From: Cupriavidus laharis
Lineage (GTDB): Bacteria > Pseudomonadota > Gammaproteobacteria > Burkholderiales > Burkholderiaceae
Length of the DNA: 64,000 nt
NCBI RefSeq assembly: GCF_914271435.1
Contig: NZ_CAJZAI010000007.1
Location: 186,001-250,000, forward strand
Direction: 5' to 3'
Shown here: positions 1 through 8,812 of the stretch, piece by piece
How positions within the stretch are numbered: the stretch's first letter is position 1
Layout of the letters: every line of letters begins with the position of its first letter
The notes under the pieces: model-generated
What the model was told of the DNA's origin: nothing
The model's input: the letters and a program-made list of their open reading frames with translations, nothing else
Databases searched by the model: none
Position numbers and translations under genes: made by a program

Positions 1-1658
1 ATGTTTCCGGCCAGTCCGGCTCGGTCAAGGCGCGCTTCCGCACCACCGATGAACAACTCAAGGCCAAGGACGTCCTGTCTCGCGCGCTCAACCCCGACGC
101 AGCCGACCCGACCTACGTGGTTGCGCTGAACCTGCTGTCGGGCTCGCCGCGCTGGCTGACCGCGATGCACGCGCTGCCGATGTACCTGGGCCTGGACCTG
201 CGCGGCGGCGTGCACTTCCTGCTGCAGGTGGACATGAAGGGCGCCGTCGACAAGAAGCTCGACAGCCTGTCGGGCGATGCCCGTACCCTGCTGCGCGACA
301 AGAACGTCCGCCACGGCGGCATCGACCGCGACGGCGACCGCCTGACCGTGCGCTTCAACAATGCCGACGACGCCAACCGCGCACGCGCCATCCTGGCCGA
401 CAACCTGCGCGAACTGGCCTTCGCCATGGACGGCAACAACGTGGTCGGCACCTTCACCGATGCCGCCCGCAAGGCCGTGCAGGACGCCGCCGTCAAGCAG
501 AACATCACCACCCTGCACAACCGCGTGAACGAACTCGGCGTGGCCGAGCCCGTGATCCAGCAGCAAGGCGCCGACCGCATCGTGGTGCAGCTGCCCGGCG
601 TGCAGGACACCGCCAAGGCCAAGGACATCATCGGCCGCACCGCCACGCTGGAAGCGCGCCTGGCCGACCCCGACGCGCCGCGCAACCCGCGCCCGGGCGA
701 CCCGATCCCGTTCGGCAGCGAGCTGTTCACGCAGGGCAACGGCGCCCCGGTGGTGCTGAAGAAGCAGGTCATCTTCACCGGCGACCGCATCGAAAGCGCC
801 TCGGCCGGCTTCGACCAGAACCAGCGCCCGTCGGTCAACATCAAGCTCGACGCCCAGGGCGGCCGCGTGCTGCGCGACGTCTCGCGCGAGAACATCGGCA
901 AGCCGATGGGCATCGTGTTGTTCGAAAAGGGCAAGGGCGAGGTGCTGACTGTGGCGACGATCCAGTCCGAACTGGGCTCGAGCTTCCAGATCACCGGTTC
1001 CTACTCGACCGAAGCCGCCAACGACCTCGCGCTGCTGCTGCGCGCCGGCTCGCTGGCCGCGCCGATGGAGATCATCGAGGAACGCACGATCGGCCCATCG
1101 CTGGGCGCGGACAACATCCAGAAGGGTTTTGACTCGGTGGCCTATGGCTTCGGTGCCATCGCCGTATTCATGGTCCTGTACTACATGCTGTTCGGCGTGT
1201 TCTCCGTGGCGGCGCTGGGCATCAACCTGCTGCTGCTGGTAGCCGTGCTGTCGATGCTGCAGGCCACGCTGACGCTGCCGGGCATTGCGGCTATCGCCCT
1301 GGTACTGGGCATGGCCATCGACGCCAACGTGCTGATCAACGAACGCATCCGCGAAGAACTGCGCGCCGGCGCCTCGCCGCAGATGGCCATCGCCGTCGGC
1401 TTCGAGCGCGCCTGGGCCACCATCCTGGACTCCAACGTGACCACGCTGATTGCCGGCCTGGCGCTACTGGCCTTTGGCTCCGGCCCCGTGCGCGGCTTTG
1501 CCGTGGTGCACTGCCTGGGCATACTGACCTCAATGTTCTCGGCGGTGTTCTTCAACCGCGGCCTGGTCAACCTCTGGTACGGCCGCAAGAAGAAGCTGCA
1601 GAGCGTGGCCATCGGCCAGATCTGGAAGCCGGGTGCGGACACCCCGGTCGCCAAGTAA
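1..1658 (+). CDS. secD: Protein translocase subunit SecD (5' end cut off by window edge)
   Basis: SecD is an inner-membrane RND-type subunit that, with SecF, uses the proton gradient to assist SecYEG export. The reading frame is already open at base 3, before the first internal start, so the N-terminus lies outside the window; about 552 codons are present against roughly 615-625 in relatives. Visible marks are the periplasmic start LGLDLRGGVHFLLQVD and, near the C-terminus, the hydrophobic helices with GMAIDANVLINERIREEL typical of the SecD/SecF family. secF follows 24 bases downstream on the same strand, the usual secDF operon. yajC would be expected upstream, but that is not visible. Confidence 0.97.
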   Translation, partial: VSGQSGSVKARFRTTDEQLKAKDVLSRALNPDAADPTYVVALNLLSGSPRWLTAMHALPMYLGLDLRGGVHFLLQVDMKGAVDKKLDSLSGDARTLLRDKNVRHGGIDRDGDRLTVRFNNADDANRARAILADNLRELAFAMDGNNVVGTFTDAARKAVQDAAVKQNITTLHNRVNELGVAEPVIQQQGADRIVVQLPGVQDTAKAKDIIGRTATLEARLADPDAPRNPRPGDPIPFGSELFTQGNGAPVVLKKQVIFTGDRIESASAGFDQNQRPSVNIKLDAQGGRVLRDVSRENIGKPMGIVLFEKGKGEVLTVATIQSELGSSFQITGSYSTEAANDLALLLRAGSLAAPMEIIEERTIGPSLGADNIQKGFDSVAYGFGAIAVFMVLYYMLFGVFSVAALGINLLLLVAVLSMLQATLTLPGIAAIALVLGMAIDANVLINERIREELRAGASPQMAIAVGFERAWATILDSNVTTLIAGLALLAFGSGPVRGFAVVHCLGILTSMFSAVFFNRGLVNLWYGRKKKLQSVAIGQIWKPGADTPVAK

Positions 1659-1682
1659 GCACGGAATCATCAGGACAACATC

Positions 1683-2654
1683 ATGGAATTCTTCCGCATC
1701 CGGCGCGACATTCCGTTCATGAAGCACGCGTTGGTCTTCAACGTGATTTCCTTCCTGACGTTTGCCGCCGCCGTGTTCTTCCTGTGGCACAAGGGGCTGC
1801 ACCTGTCGATCGAATTCACCGGCGGCACGGTGATGGAGGTCAACTACCAGCAGGCGGCCGATCTTGAAAAGATCCGCGGCCAGGTGGGCAAGCTCGGCTA
1901 TACCGACGTGCAGGTGCAGAACTTCGGCACCTCGCGCGACGTCATGATCCGCCTGCCGCTGCAGAAGGGTCCGGACGGCAAGCAGGTCACCTCGGCCCAG
2001 CAGAGCGAGCAGGTCATGGGCGCACTGCAGGCCGCCACGCCTGACGTCAAGCTGCAGCGCGTGGAGTTCGTCGGCCCACAGGTCGGCAAGGAACTGGCTA
2101 CCGACGGCCTGCTGGCGCTGCTGTGCGTGGTGATCGGCATCGTGATCTACCTGTCGTTCCGCTTCGAGTGGAAGTTCGCTGTGGCGGGCATCATCGCCAA
2201 CCTGCACGACGTGGTGATCATCCTGGGCTTCTTCGCGTTCTTCCAGTGGGAATTCTCGCTGTCGGTGCTAGCGGCCATCCTGGCGGTGCTCGGCTACTCG
2301 GTGAACGAGTCGGTCGTGATCTTCGACCGGATCCGCGAGGCCTTCCGCAAGTACCGCAAGATGACCACGCACGAGGTCATCGATCACGCGATCACCAGCA
2401 CGATGTCGCGGACCATCATTACCCACGGCTCGACCGAAATGATGGTGCTGTCGATGTTCTTCTTCGGCGGCCCTACCCTGCACTACTTCGCACTGGCGCT
2501 GACGGTCGGCATCCTGTTCGGTATCTACTCGTCGGTGTTCGTCGCCGCGGCGTTGGCCATGTGGTTCGGCGTCAAGCGTGAGGACCTGGTCAAGGGCGAG
2601 AAAAAGGCTGGTGGTACGGATCGCGACGATCCGAACTACGGGGCTCAGGCCTGA
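1683..2654 (+). CDS. secF: Protein translocase subunit SecF
   Basis: SecF is the partner of SecD in the inner-membrane export-assisting complex. The 323-residue product has the family's normal length. It has an N-terminal membrane helix, a periplasmic domain containing LSIEFTGGTVMEV, and five C-terminal helices with GYSVNESVVIFDRIREAFRK, the SecF version of the RND signature. It starts at an ATG 24 bases after secD, and a strong rho-independent terminator follows at 2677-2704, so secD-secF ends a transcription unit here. Confidence 0.98.
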   Translation: MEFFRIRRDIPFMKHALVFNVISFLTFAAAVFFLWHKGLHLSIEFTGGTVMEVNYQQAADLEKIRGQVGKLGYTDVQVQNFGTSRDVMIRLPLQKGPDGKQVTSAQQSEQVMGALQAATPDVKLQRVEFVGPQVGKELATDGLLALLCVVIGIVIYLSFRFEWKFAVAGIIANLHDVVIILGFFAFFQWEFSLSVLAAILAVLGYSVNESVVIFDRIREAFRKYRKMTTHEVIDHAITSTMSRTIITHGSTEMMVLSMFFFGGPTLHYFALALTVGILFGIYSSVFVAAALAMWFGVKREDLVKGEKKAGGTDRDDPNYGAQA

Positions 2655-2676
2655 ACACCACCACACTAGATCGACG

Positions 2677-2704
2677 CGGGGGCAAGTATGCCCCCGTTTT
2701 TTTT
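2677..2704 (+). terminator. Rho-independent terminator after secF
   Basis: An 8-bp stem (CGGGGGCA / TGCCCCCG) with a 4-base loop is followed by a run of eight T, 22 bases after the secF stop codon. It closes the secDF transcript. Confidence 0.93.
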
Positions 2705-2809
2705 GGCCGACGGTTCGGCCGGGTTCGGCGCCATGCAGTCCCCTCTGGCTGGCTGCATCGAAAAAGCGGTATTTAAGGCACTTAAGCTGGACGCCACTAG
2801 GACCCGAGA

Positions 2810-2826
2810 GTAGGATTGAATCCTAC
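2810..2826. promoter_or_regulatory. Inverted repeat ahead of the parDE-like pair, candidate autoregulatory operator
   Basis: GTAGGATT and AATCCTAC form an 8-bp perfect inverted repeat around a single G, ending 18 bases before the antitoxin start. ParD-type antitoxins with ribbon-helix-helix domains commonly repress their own operon by binding such palindromes. The assignment to this antitoxin is inference from position. Confidence 0.5.
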
Positions 2827-2844
2827 TTGCGCACGGAGGCTACC

Positions 2845-3123
2845 ATGCGAACCACCCAACAACTAAGCGTCACACTCCCTACCGAAATGGCACACGCCGT
2901 GAAGGAAAAGGTGCGTAGTGGCGAGTACGCCAGCGAAAGCGAGGTCATTCGTGATGGCCTTCGCACGCTCTTCGCACGCGACCGGGCCGTGGAGAACTGG
3001 CTGCGCGAAGAAGTTGTACCGGCCTATCAGGCCATCAAGGCAGATCCCTCGCGAGGCCGCACTGCCGAGGAGATCCGCACCCGCCTGGCCGAAGAGCTTG
3101 CCAGGAAGACCCACACAGGATGA
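2845..3123 (+). CDS. ParD-like ribbon-helix-helix antitoxin
   Basis: A 92-residue protein of the ParD/CC2985 antitoxin type. The N-terminus TTQQLSVTLPTEMAHAVKEK is the DNA-binding ribbon-helix-helix, followed by SGEYASESEVIRDGLRTL, a hallmark of the family. The C-terminus should wrap and neutralise the toxin. The ATG at 2845 is chosen because the family alignment starts there; the frame stays open upstream only by chance. The last codons overlap the toxin start by 4 bases (ATGA), giving translational coupling. The pair sits directly after the secF terminator and has its own palindromic upstream element. Confidence 0.9.
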   Translation: MRTTQQLSVTLPTEMAHAVKEKVRSGEYASESEVIRDGLRTLFARDRAVENWLREEVVPAYQAIKADPSRGRTAEEIRTRLAEELARKTHTG

Positions 3124-3434
3124 GAACCTGTCAGGTCATCTTTACCCCCGAGTTCGAAGAGCGGCTCGCGGATCTGTTCCACTACATTACCGAGGAAGCC
3201 GGCTCTCCAGTGGTCGCGGCGCGGTACACGGATGCGATCGTCAGCTACTGCGAGAGCCTTGGCGCCTTTCCACATCGGGGCACCATGCGCGATGACCTGC
3301 AGCCAGGTTTGCGCATCACCCACTACAGGGGCCGCACCGTGATCGCGTTCGTCGTGGATGGGGACCAGGTATTCATGACTGGCCTGTTCCACGGTGGCCA
3401 GGACTACGAAACGAAGCTGGGAATGGGCGGCTGA
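3120..3434 (+). CDS. ParE/RelE-superfamily toxin
   Basis: A 104-residue protein with the ParE/RelE fold. Visible features are FTPEFEERLADLFHYI at the start, a central segment SLGAFPHRGTMRDDLQPGLRITHYRGRTVIAFVVDGDQVFMTGLFHGGQDYE, and a conserved arginine-rich beta sheet. ParE toxins poison DNA gyrase, while RelE relatives cut mRNA; the sequence alone does not settle the target. It overlaps the antitoxin by 4 bases, the standard order for ParDE operons. The length is normal and no disabling change is evident. Confidence 0.88.
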   Translation: MRTCQVIFTPEFEERLADLFHYITEEAGSPVVAARYTDAIVSYCESLGAFPHRGTMRDDLQPGLRITHYRGRTVIAFVVDGDQVFMTGLFHGGQDYETKLGMGG

Positions 3435-3505
3435 TCCTGCTCCTTTCGCGCTTTCCGATGGGAATGCCCCCGAAGGCAGCAATTCCTGTCGACGGAAGCC
3501 CCCAT

Positions 3506-4513
3506 TCAGGCCAGTTCCGAAAACCGCTCGATCCAGATCGCCAACCGGTCCGTCGAGAAGCTGGCCGCGCGTTCACCGTTGCGGCAGGCAATGGTCTCGC
3601 CTTCGCGCACAAGTTGCAGCGCGCCGCCGGCCTCTTCCAGCCACAGCAGGCAGGCCAGCCATGTCGCATGCTGCGCCGAAACCGCTTCGCCTACGGGCTT
3701 GGCAACGAACTCGCTGAGCGCGGACGGAGATGTCCACACCACGGCTTCGCCGTCACGGCGCACGGTGCTGTCGCCGAGCGATTCGGCAATGACCTGCACC
3801 GCGTCGGCGGCACCGCGCCCCGCATAACGCGTGCGCAAACCCGCGAGCTGCGTGGCTACAGCGTGGCCGAAGCTGCCGCTACGCTCGCTCTCGGCGCGCA
3901 CCAGGTCGGCATAGTCCATGCGTTGCCAGTCGGGCTCGGCGTTGCGCGCACCGGCCAGCTCGGTGGCGGCCAGGTACGTTTCCACGGGCTGGAAACGGCC
4001 TGGCCCGATCAGGCTCGCGCACAGCGCGTGCACCATGCCGATGCGCGTGGCCACGGTCTGCGTCTGCAGCACGCTCAGCTTCTCGCGCACGAGCTGGTCG
4101 CGCTCCTTGCGCAGGCCCGCCATTTCCAGCGCCTGCTTCAGCTCCATGCGCAGCGCGGTGATGTCCCACGGCTTCTTGATGTAGCGGTGGATCTGCCCCT
4201 GGTTGACCGCCTCGACGGTCTGGTCCAGCTCCGAATAGGCCGTGGTCAGGATCCGCACAATATGCGGATAGCGCTCGCGCGCATGGCGCAGCAGCTCATT
4301 GCCGTACTCGCCCGGCATGCGCTGGTCGGACACCAGCACCGCCAGGCTGTCGGCGTGCGCCTCGAGCAGCGCCTTGCCCTCTTCCACGGAGCCGGCGGTC
4401 ACGACAGGGGCCAACGCACCGATCGCGCGCTGGAAATATTTGACGGCTGTCGCCTCGTCGTCGACGAACAGAATCGCCGGGGGTGGTGCCTGGGTGGCAT
4501 TCGGTTCGCTCAT
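3506..4513 (-). CDS. phcQ: PhcQ-type response regulator
   Basis: Last gene of the phcBSRQ operon. Residues about 12-130 are a receiver domain: acidic pocket VDDE, phospho-acceptor Asp in SDQRMPGEYGNELL, and Lys in YIKKPW. The following ~200 residues do not resemble a known DNA-binding output; they begin with a short coiled segment (LRKERDQLVREKLSVLQ) and continue as a helical domain of unknown function. In Ralstonia solanacearum PhcQ takes part in relaying the quorum signal to PhcA. The ATG overlaps the phcR stop by 4 bases and has an AGGAG ribosome site. The symbol rests on operon order and domain layout. Confidence 0.82.
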   Translation of the reverse strand: MSEPNATQAPPPAILFVDDEATAVKYFQRAIGALAPVVTAGSVEEGKALLEAHADSLAVLVSDQRMPGEYGNELLRHARERYPHIVRILTTAYSELDQTVEAVNQGQIHRYIKKPWDITALRMELKQALEMAGLRKERDQLVREKLSVLQTQTVATRIGMVHALCASLIGPGRFQPVETYLAATELAGARNAEPDWQRMDYADLVRAESERSGSFGHAVATQLAGLRTRYAGRGAADAVQVIAESLGDSTVRRDGEAVVWTSPSALSEFVAKPVGEAVSAQHATWLACLLWLEEAGGALQLVREGETIACRNGERAASFSTDRLAIWIERFSELA

Positions 4514-5643
4514 CGGTCACTCCTGTGCATTCGATTCTTGAAACTTGGGAAGTCCAGCGTCACCGTCGTGCCGGCTCCGGACGCTGAGGCGATCCGGATG
4601 CCGCCGCCAAACGACTGCATGACGCGGTTGCAGAAAATCATGCCGAGGCCGCTGCCGCCGGCCCCGGCGTGGGTGGTAACAGGATCCACGAGCAGGCGGT
4701 CCATCACTTCGGGCGGAATGCCTGGCCCGTTGTCGCAGATGCGGATCTCCTGGTGTGGCTGCGCCACCACGACAAAACGCAGCGACGGCGCGGCCACGTC
4801 GCCGAGCGCGCGCAATGCATTGCTCATCACCGAGGAAAGCACCAGCGCCACGCAGTTGGGCAGCGTCTGCACGGGGAAGTCGCCGTGCATCTCGACCTGG
4901 ACCCAGCTACGCTGGTCGCCGGTGAAGGGATAGGTATCGAGCAGCGACGCGACCAGCGCACCCGCGCTCACCTCGGCGCCCGGTTCCTGCCGCGCCGGCG
5001 CACTGCCCGCACTGCTGCGCACGGACTGCAGGAAGGACGACAGCACCGCAAGGCAATATTGAGCGTTGTCGTGCATGGCGCTGGCGGCCTGGCCGATCTC
5101 GCCCTGACGCTGTGCGCTGTATCCGGCCGCCACGCGGCCTTCGATGCCGCGCGCGAAATTGGCGATGGCCGCCAGCGGCGTGTTCAGTTCGTGTGCCAGG
5201 AAGGCCAGCGTCTCGTCGATGGCCATCAGTCGCTGCTGCCGCAGCGCCCGCTCGCGTGTACGCTCCACGGCAAGGCGCAGCACATTGCGCACATCGCCGA
5301 CGCTCAGCGGCTTTTCCAGGATACGGAACACCTCGCCGGTGTTGACCGTCTGCAGCAGCACGTCCTTGTCGGCATAGGCCGTGACGAGGATACGGACGAT
5401 CTGCGGGAATTCCTCCGCCACCTGGCGCAGCAGGTCGCCGCCGTCGCGCCCGGGCATGCGGAAGTCGGTCACGAGGATGACCGTGCGCGCACCCATGCCT
5501 CGCAGCATGTCAATGGCTTCATCGGCGCCGGCGGCCACCAGCACCTCGTACTCATTGCCCACGGCGCGCGCAAAGTACTTGCGCGCCATGTCTTCATCGT
5601 CAACGTAGAGCACGGTGGGCCGTGCCTGCTGGACATCAGTCAT
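4510..5643 (-). CDS. phcR: PhcR: receiver domain fused to a histidine-kinase domain
   Basis: PhcR is the unusual response regulator of the Phc quorum-sensing pathway, with a kinase-like module instead of a DNA-binding domain. The N-terminal receiver (LYVDDEDMARKYF, TDFRMPGRDGGDLL, Lys in ILEKPL) spans about residues 8-125. A dimerisation/phospho-acceptor segment LAFLAHELNTPLAAIANFARG follows, then a HATPase domain with ICDNGPGIPPEV and GSGLGMIFCNRVM. No membrane segments are seen, so it should be cytosolic. ATG 5643 is preferred over the in-frame upstream start because the family begins there; it lies 7 bases after phcS. The stop overlaps phcQ. Confidence 0.87.
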   Translation of the reverse strand: MTDVQQARPTVLYVDDEDMARKYFARAVGNEYEVLVAAGADEAIDMLRGMGARTVILVTDFRMPGRDGGDLLRQVAEEFPQIVRILVTAYADKDVLLQTVNTGEVFRILEKPLSVGDVRNVLRLAVERTRERALRQQRLMAIDETLAFLAHELNTPLAAIANFARGIEGRVAAGYSAQRQGEIGQAASAMHDNAQYCLAVLSSFLQSVRSSAGSAPARQEPGAEVSAGALVASLLDTYPFTGDQRSWVQVEMHGDFPVQTLPNCVALVLSSVMSNALRALGDVAAPSLRFVVVAQPHQEIRICDNGPGIPPEVMDRLLVDPVTTHAGAGGSGLGMIFCNRVMQSFGGGIRIASASGAGTTVTLDFPSFKNRMHRSDR

Positions 5644-5650
5644 GGCCTGT

Positions 5651-6982
5651 TCACTCCGCGCGCGGCAGGTCAAAGCTGAAGGCGGCCCATTGGCCGAGTT
5701 CGCTCTCGGCATACAACTGGCCGCCGTGCCGCTCGATCACCGCGTAGCTGATCGACAGGCCCAGGCCCAGGCCCTGCCCCACGTCACGGGTCGTGAAGAA
5801 CGGCTCGAACACGCGGGCCAGGTTCTCCGGCGCAATGCCCGGACCGTTGTCCTGGACACGCACATGCAGCCGGTTCTTCGCCCACTTGACCGTGGTATGG
5901 ATGGCCGGCGCCGCCGTGCCTGCCTTGCGCATGGCCAGCGCGGCGTTGGAGAACAGGTTGATCAGCACGCCGATGACGGCGGCTTCGTCGCCGAGCACCA
6001 GGGTGTCGTCCGGCAGGTCGCGCGTCACCTTCACGCCGCGCAATTCGTGGGCCGTGAGGCGGATCGAGGAATCCAGCGCCTTCTCGAACAGGAACGGCGT
6101 GCCTTCGACCTCGGCACCGGGCTTGCGGTAGGCAAAGGTTTTGAGGTCGGACACGATATGCTGGATGCGCTGCATGCCCTGCTTGGCATCGACGAGGCAC
6201 TCCTCCAGCGATGGGTTTTCCTTGGCCTGCGGCTCTTCCATGGCCACCTCGATGGCCATCAGGCAGAAGTTCACCGGGTTGTTCACCTCGTGCAGGAGGC
6301 CGGCGGCGAGCGTGCCGATGGCGGCCATCTTCTCCTGCTGCAGCATCTGGCCCTTGATATCGACGAGCTTGCGGTTGATCACCTCGAGCTCGGCATTCTT
6401 TTCAGCCACCTCGGCCTTGAGCCGGAACAGCATGAAGCGCGCCCGTTCGTTGAAGAAGGTGTAGACCCCACTGGCGGCCGCGGCGAACAGCAGGAACAGC
6501 GAATTGACGATGAAGGTACCCAGTGGCTCGATCCCGCCGGGATGCAGCAGGCAGGCGAGTGCGTACAACAGGTACGACAGGATGCCGAACACCAGGTTCT
6601 GCCACAGCCCGAACGGCAGCGCGATGCCCGAGGCAAAGATCGCCAGGTTGAGGCCCACGTAATAGGGCGACTCCACGCCCTCGGTCTGCGAGATCATCCA
6701 GGCGATCATGATCTGCGGCAGCAGCAGCCACGTCAGCGTGAGCCAGGGCGCAAAGCGTCGCCCGGCCGCGCTGTAGAGCATGACCACCACGCCGGCGATC
6801 AGCAGCGACACCACCACGCGCGCGAGCCCGAAGGCCAGCTGCTGCTGCGGATACTGCCCGTAGTCCAGCCCTACCCCGAGCAGGACGAGCACGATGGCGG
6901 TATAAGCGCCGCCGCGGCTGAACGCGAGGCGAAAATCCGCCAGTTCGGACTGGTAGCCCGCATATAGTTGGTTCGTACTCAT
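5651..6982 (-). CDS. phcS: PhcS: membrane sensor histidine kinase for the 3-hydroxy fatty acid methyl ester signal
   Basis: A 443-residue inner-membrane histidine kinase. About six hydrophobic helices occupy the first ~180 residues and presumably detect the lipid signal made by PhcB. A coiled coil (LKAEVAEKNAELEVINRK) leads to the H-box LLHEVNNPVNF, the N-box LFSNAALAM, DNGPGIAP, FEPFFTT and GQGLGLGLSI. The chosen ATG at 6982 puts a short cytosolic tail before the first helix; an upstream start at 7096 would overlap phcB. It sits between phcB and phcR, as in R. solanacearum. Identity follows from domain content plus operon order. Confidence 0.88.
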   Translation of the reverse strand: MSTNQLYAGYQSELADFRLAFSRGGAYTAIVLVLLGVGLDYGQYPQQQLAFGLARVVVSLLIAGVVVMLYSAAGRRFAPWLTLTWLLLPQIMIAWMISQTEGVESPYYVGLNLAIFASGIALPFGLWQNLVFGILSYLLYALACLLHPGGIEPLGTFIVNSLFLLFAAAASGVYTFFNERARFMLFRLKAEVAEKNAELEVINRKLVDIKGQMLQQEKMAAIGTLAAGLLHEVNNPVNFCLMAIEVAMEEPQAKENPSLEECLVDAKQGMQRIQHIVSDLKTFAYRKPGAEVEGTPFLFEKALDSSIRLTAHELRGVKVTRDLPDDTLVLGDEAAVIGVLINLFSNAALAMRKAGTAAPAIHTTVKWAKNRLHVRVQDNGPGIAPENLARVFEPFFTTRDVGQGLGLGLSISYAVIERHGGQLYAESELGQWAAFSFDLPRAE

Positions 6983-7046
6983 GACCTGGTCCGGTGGGGC
7001 GCCGTCGCGCCAGCCGGCTGGCGCGGAACGGTGCACGGTCAGTGCC

Positions 7047-8510
7047 TCATTGAATGGTCGCTTCGGCAAACACGTTGACGCCGGTGGCATCGACATAGAT
7101 CCGGTGCCCGTGCGAGTTCTCGGGCAGCAGCGCCGCCATGCCCGGGTCGTCCCGATAGATCAGGTACCACTCGAGCAGGTGCTCCATGCCAAACTTCTCG
7201 GGATTGTCCGCGTGCACGTTGGTGACCAGGACCTGCCCGCCAGACCGGGTGCGCGATGCGAAGTACGACAGCAGGCGCGAACACACCTTGTCCGACAGGT
7301 AGTCGAAGAGACCCGCGCAATAGACGGCATCGAACTCCCTGGCATCGATATCGTCCGGGGCGATGCGGCGCTTGAGCAGTTCGTGCACCGACTGGTGCAC
7401 CATCTCTACCGAGACCTTGTGCCCGGCCTGCGCGGCGGCGCGCTCGATCGAGGCCTTGGTGTATTCGAGCGTCTCTTCGCTGAAGTCGACAAGCTGGAAC
7501 GACAGCATTTCCGCGTGCTCGTATTCGCGGACAAAGCGCTGGATCTCGAAGGCCGGGCCACAGCCTACGTTCAGCACGCGGAACGGGCGCCCGGCCTGCC
7601 TGGCGCGATCGGCCTGCCGCTTCAGGAAATCGATCAGCAGGTCGATGCGGTTGCGGTGGGCCGTGGCCACCGCCGCCTTGAGGAAGGCGGTGTTGACGAT
7701 CTGGAAGTAGGTGGTAGGCCCCTGCTGCGGATCGCTCAGGATCTGGTTCACCATTTCGTAGTCGCCGGCGTAGCCAAGCGGCTTGGTGAAGGTCCGGTAG
7801 ACGAACGGCGCGCGCAGCAGCAGCGGATGCAGCGCCGCCTGGGCATAGGTGCGATGCACCGGGGCAATCTCCGGATCGACGCGCTGCGCCTCGCCCTCGA
7901 GCCAGTCGAGATAGCGCTTGGTGCGGCCCATGATCGGCGTGGCGAGTTCGTAGAACACGTCTTCGCGCAGGCGGCCCTCCACCTTGGGCAAGGACTCGGT
8001 CAGGTCGACCTGCTCCACCCAGCGCGACACTTCGGACAGGAAGGCGCGCATCTCGTTGACCACGATCTGGTAGTCGCGCCGGATATTGAAGCGCGCGTCC
8101 CAGTCCTGCACGAAGAGCTCGGCCTCACGGGCCACGGACTTGGGCTCGTTGTTCAGGTCGGTCAGTTCGCGCCATTCGTCGATCAGCGTCAGCGACACCA
8201 CCGCGGTCAGGCCGGTATTCACCAGGCTCATGACCACGGCCTTGCCAAGGTAGGCGTTCTTTGCCCCCATCCGGACACTGAGCTCGCTCAGCACCTCGCT
8301 GACCTGCACGATCGAATACGGATTGTAGATTTCCATCACCAGAGACTTTCTCTGGAGATTGATGATCGTGCCCCGCACCTGCTCACCCTGCGAGTTGCGG
8401 AAACTGACCACCGGATCGATTTGCGTTTTGGAATACACGGTATTGCGCCAGGGGAAATCCGAGAAACGCTGCGGGCCATACAGCCTGGGCAGATCGGCCG
8501 GGTACGGCAT
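7047..8510 (-). CDS. phcB: PhcB: S-adenosylmethionine-dependent methyltransferase making the quorum signal
   Basis: PhcB converts a 3-hydroxy fatty acid into its methyl ester, the diffusible density signal of Ralstonia and Cupriavidus. The 487-residue protein has an N-terminal PilZ-like beta segment (PVVSFRNSQGEQVRGTIINLQRKSLVMEI) and a helical middle. The class I methyltransferase domain starts with RVLNVGCGPAFEIQRFV near residue 315, followed by LSFQLVDFSEETLEYT and a later YCAGLFDYLSDKVC segment. It is first in the phcBSRQ operon; a minus-strand promoter lies at 8670-8699. Whether the chain is C14 or C16 cannot be read from sequence. Confidence 0.88.
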   Translation of the reverse strand: MPYPADLPRLYGPQRFSDFPWRNTVYSKTQIDPVVSFRNSQGEQVRGTIINLQRKSLVMEIYNPYSIVQVSEVLSELSVRMGAKNAYLGKAVVMSLVNTGLTAVVSLTLIDEWRELTDLNNEPKSVAREAELFVQDWDARFNIRRDYQIVVNEMRAFLSEVSRWVEQVDLTESLPKVEGRLREDVFYELATPIMGRTKRYLDWLEGEAQRVDPEIAPVHRTYAQAALHPLLLRAPFVYRTFTKPLGYAGDYEMVNQILSDPQQGPTTYFQIVNTAFLKAAVATAHRNRIDLLIDFLKRQADRARQAGRPFRVLNVGCGPAFEIQRFVREYEHAEMLSFQLVDFSEETLEYTKASIERAAAQAGHKVSVEMVHQSVHELLKRRIAPDDIDAREFDAVYCAGLFDYLSDKVCSRLLSYFASRTRSGGQVLVTNVHADNPEKFGMEHLLEWYLIYRDDPGMAALLPENSHGHRIYVDATGVNVFAEATIQ

Positions 8511-8669
8511 GCAGGGGCGAGTGGGACGCGGGAACGGCTACCGGAACGGGGAACGACTGCGAAAGCTCATAGTAATGCGCGATTGCCTGAGTTTGGCGCG
8601 AGGGCTGGCTCGCCTCGCAGGCGGGCGGGCGCCGTTGCCTGCACCGGTGGTGGTGAAATGCCTCGGACC

Positions 8670-8699
8670 ATTGTACTGTGGCTGCCGCATGTCGTACAA
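8670..8699 (-). promoter_or_regulatory. Candidate sigma-70 promoter of phcBSRQ
   Basis: On the minus strand TTGTAC and TACAAT are separated by 18 bases, a good sigma-70 match, about 160 bases upstream of the phcB ATG. The region between it and the gene has no other use that I can see. It implies a leader of roughly 150 bases. Confidence 0.5.
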
Positions 8700-8740
8700 C
8701 CAAGTGCACAGTGCGTCCCGCACCTGCCAGCCAGCGCATG

Positions 8741-8765
8741 AAAAAAGCCGGCAGATGCCGGCTTT
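8741..8765 (-). terminator. Rho-independent terminator after the yceI genes
   Basis: Read on the minus strand, AGCCGGC / GCCGGCT with a 4-base loop is followed by a run of T. It lies 48 bases downstream of the first YceI-like gene and separates that unit from phcB. Confidence 0.88.
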
Positions 8766-8812
8766 CTCGGTGTACTGCGGACAGCGGCGGATATCGGCCG
8801 CGGCTACCCGGC

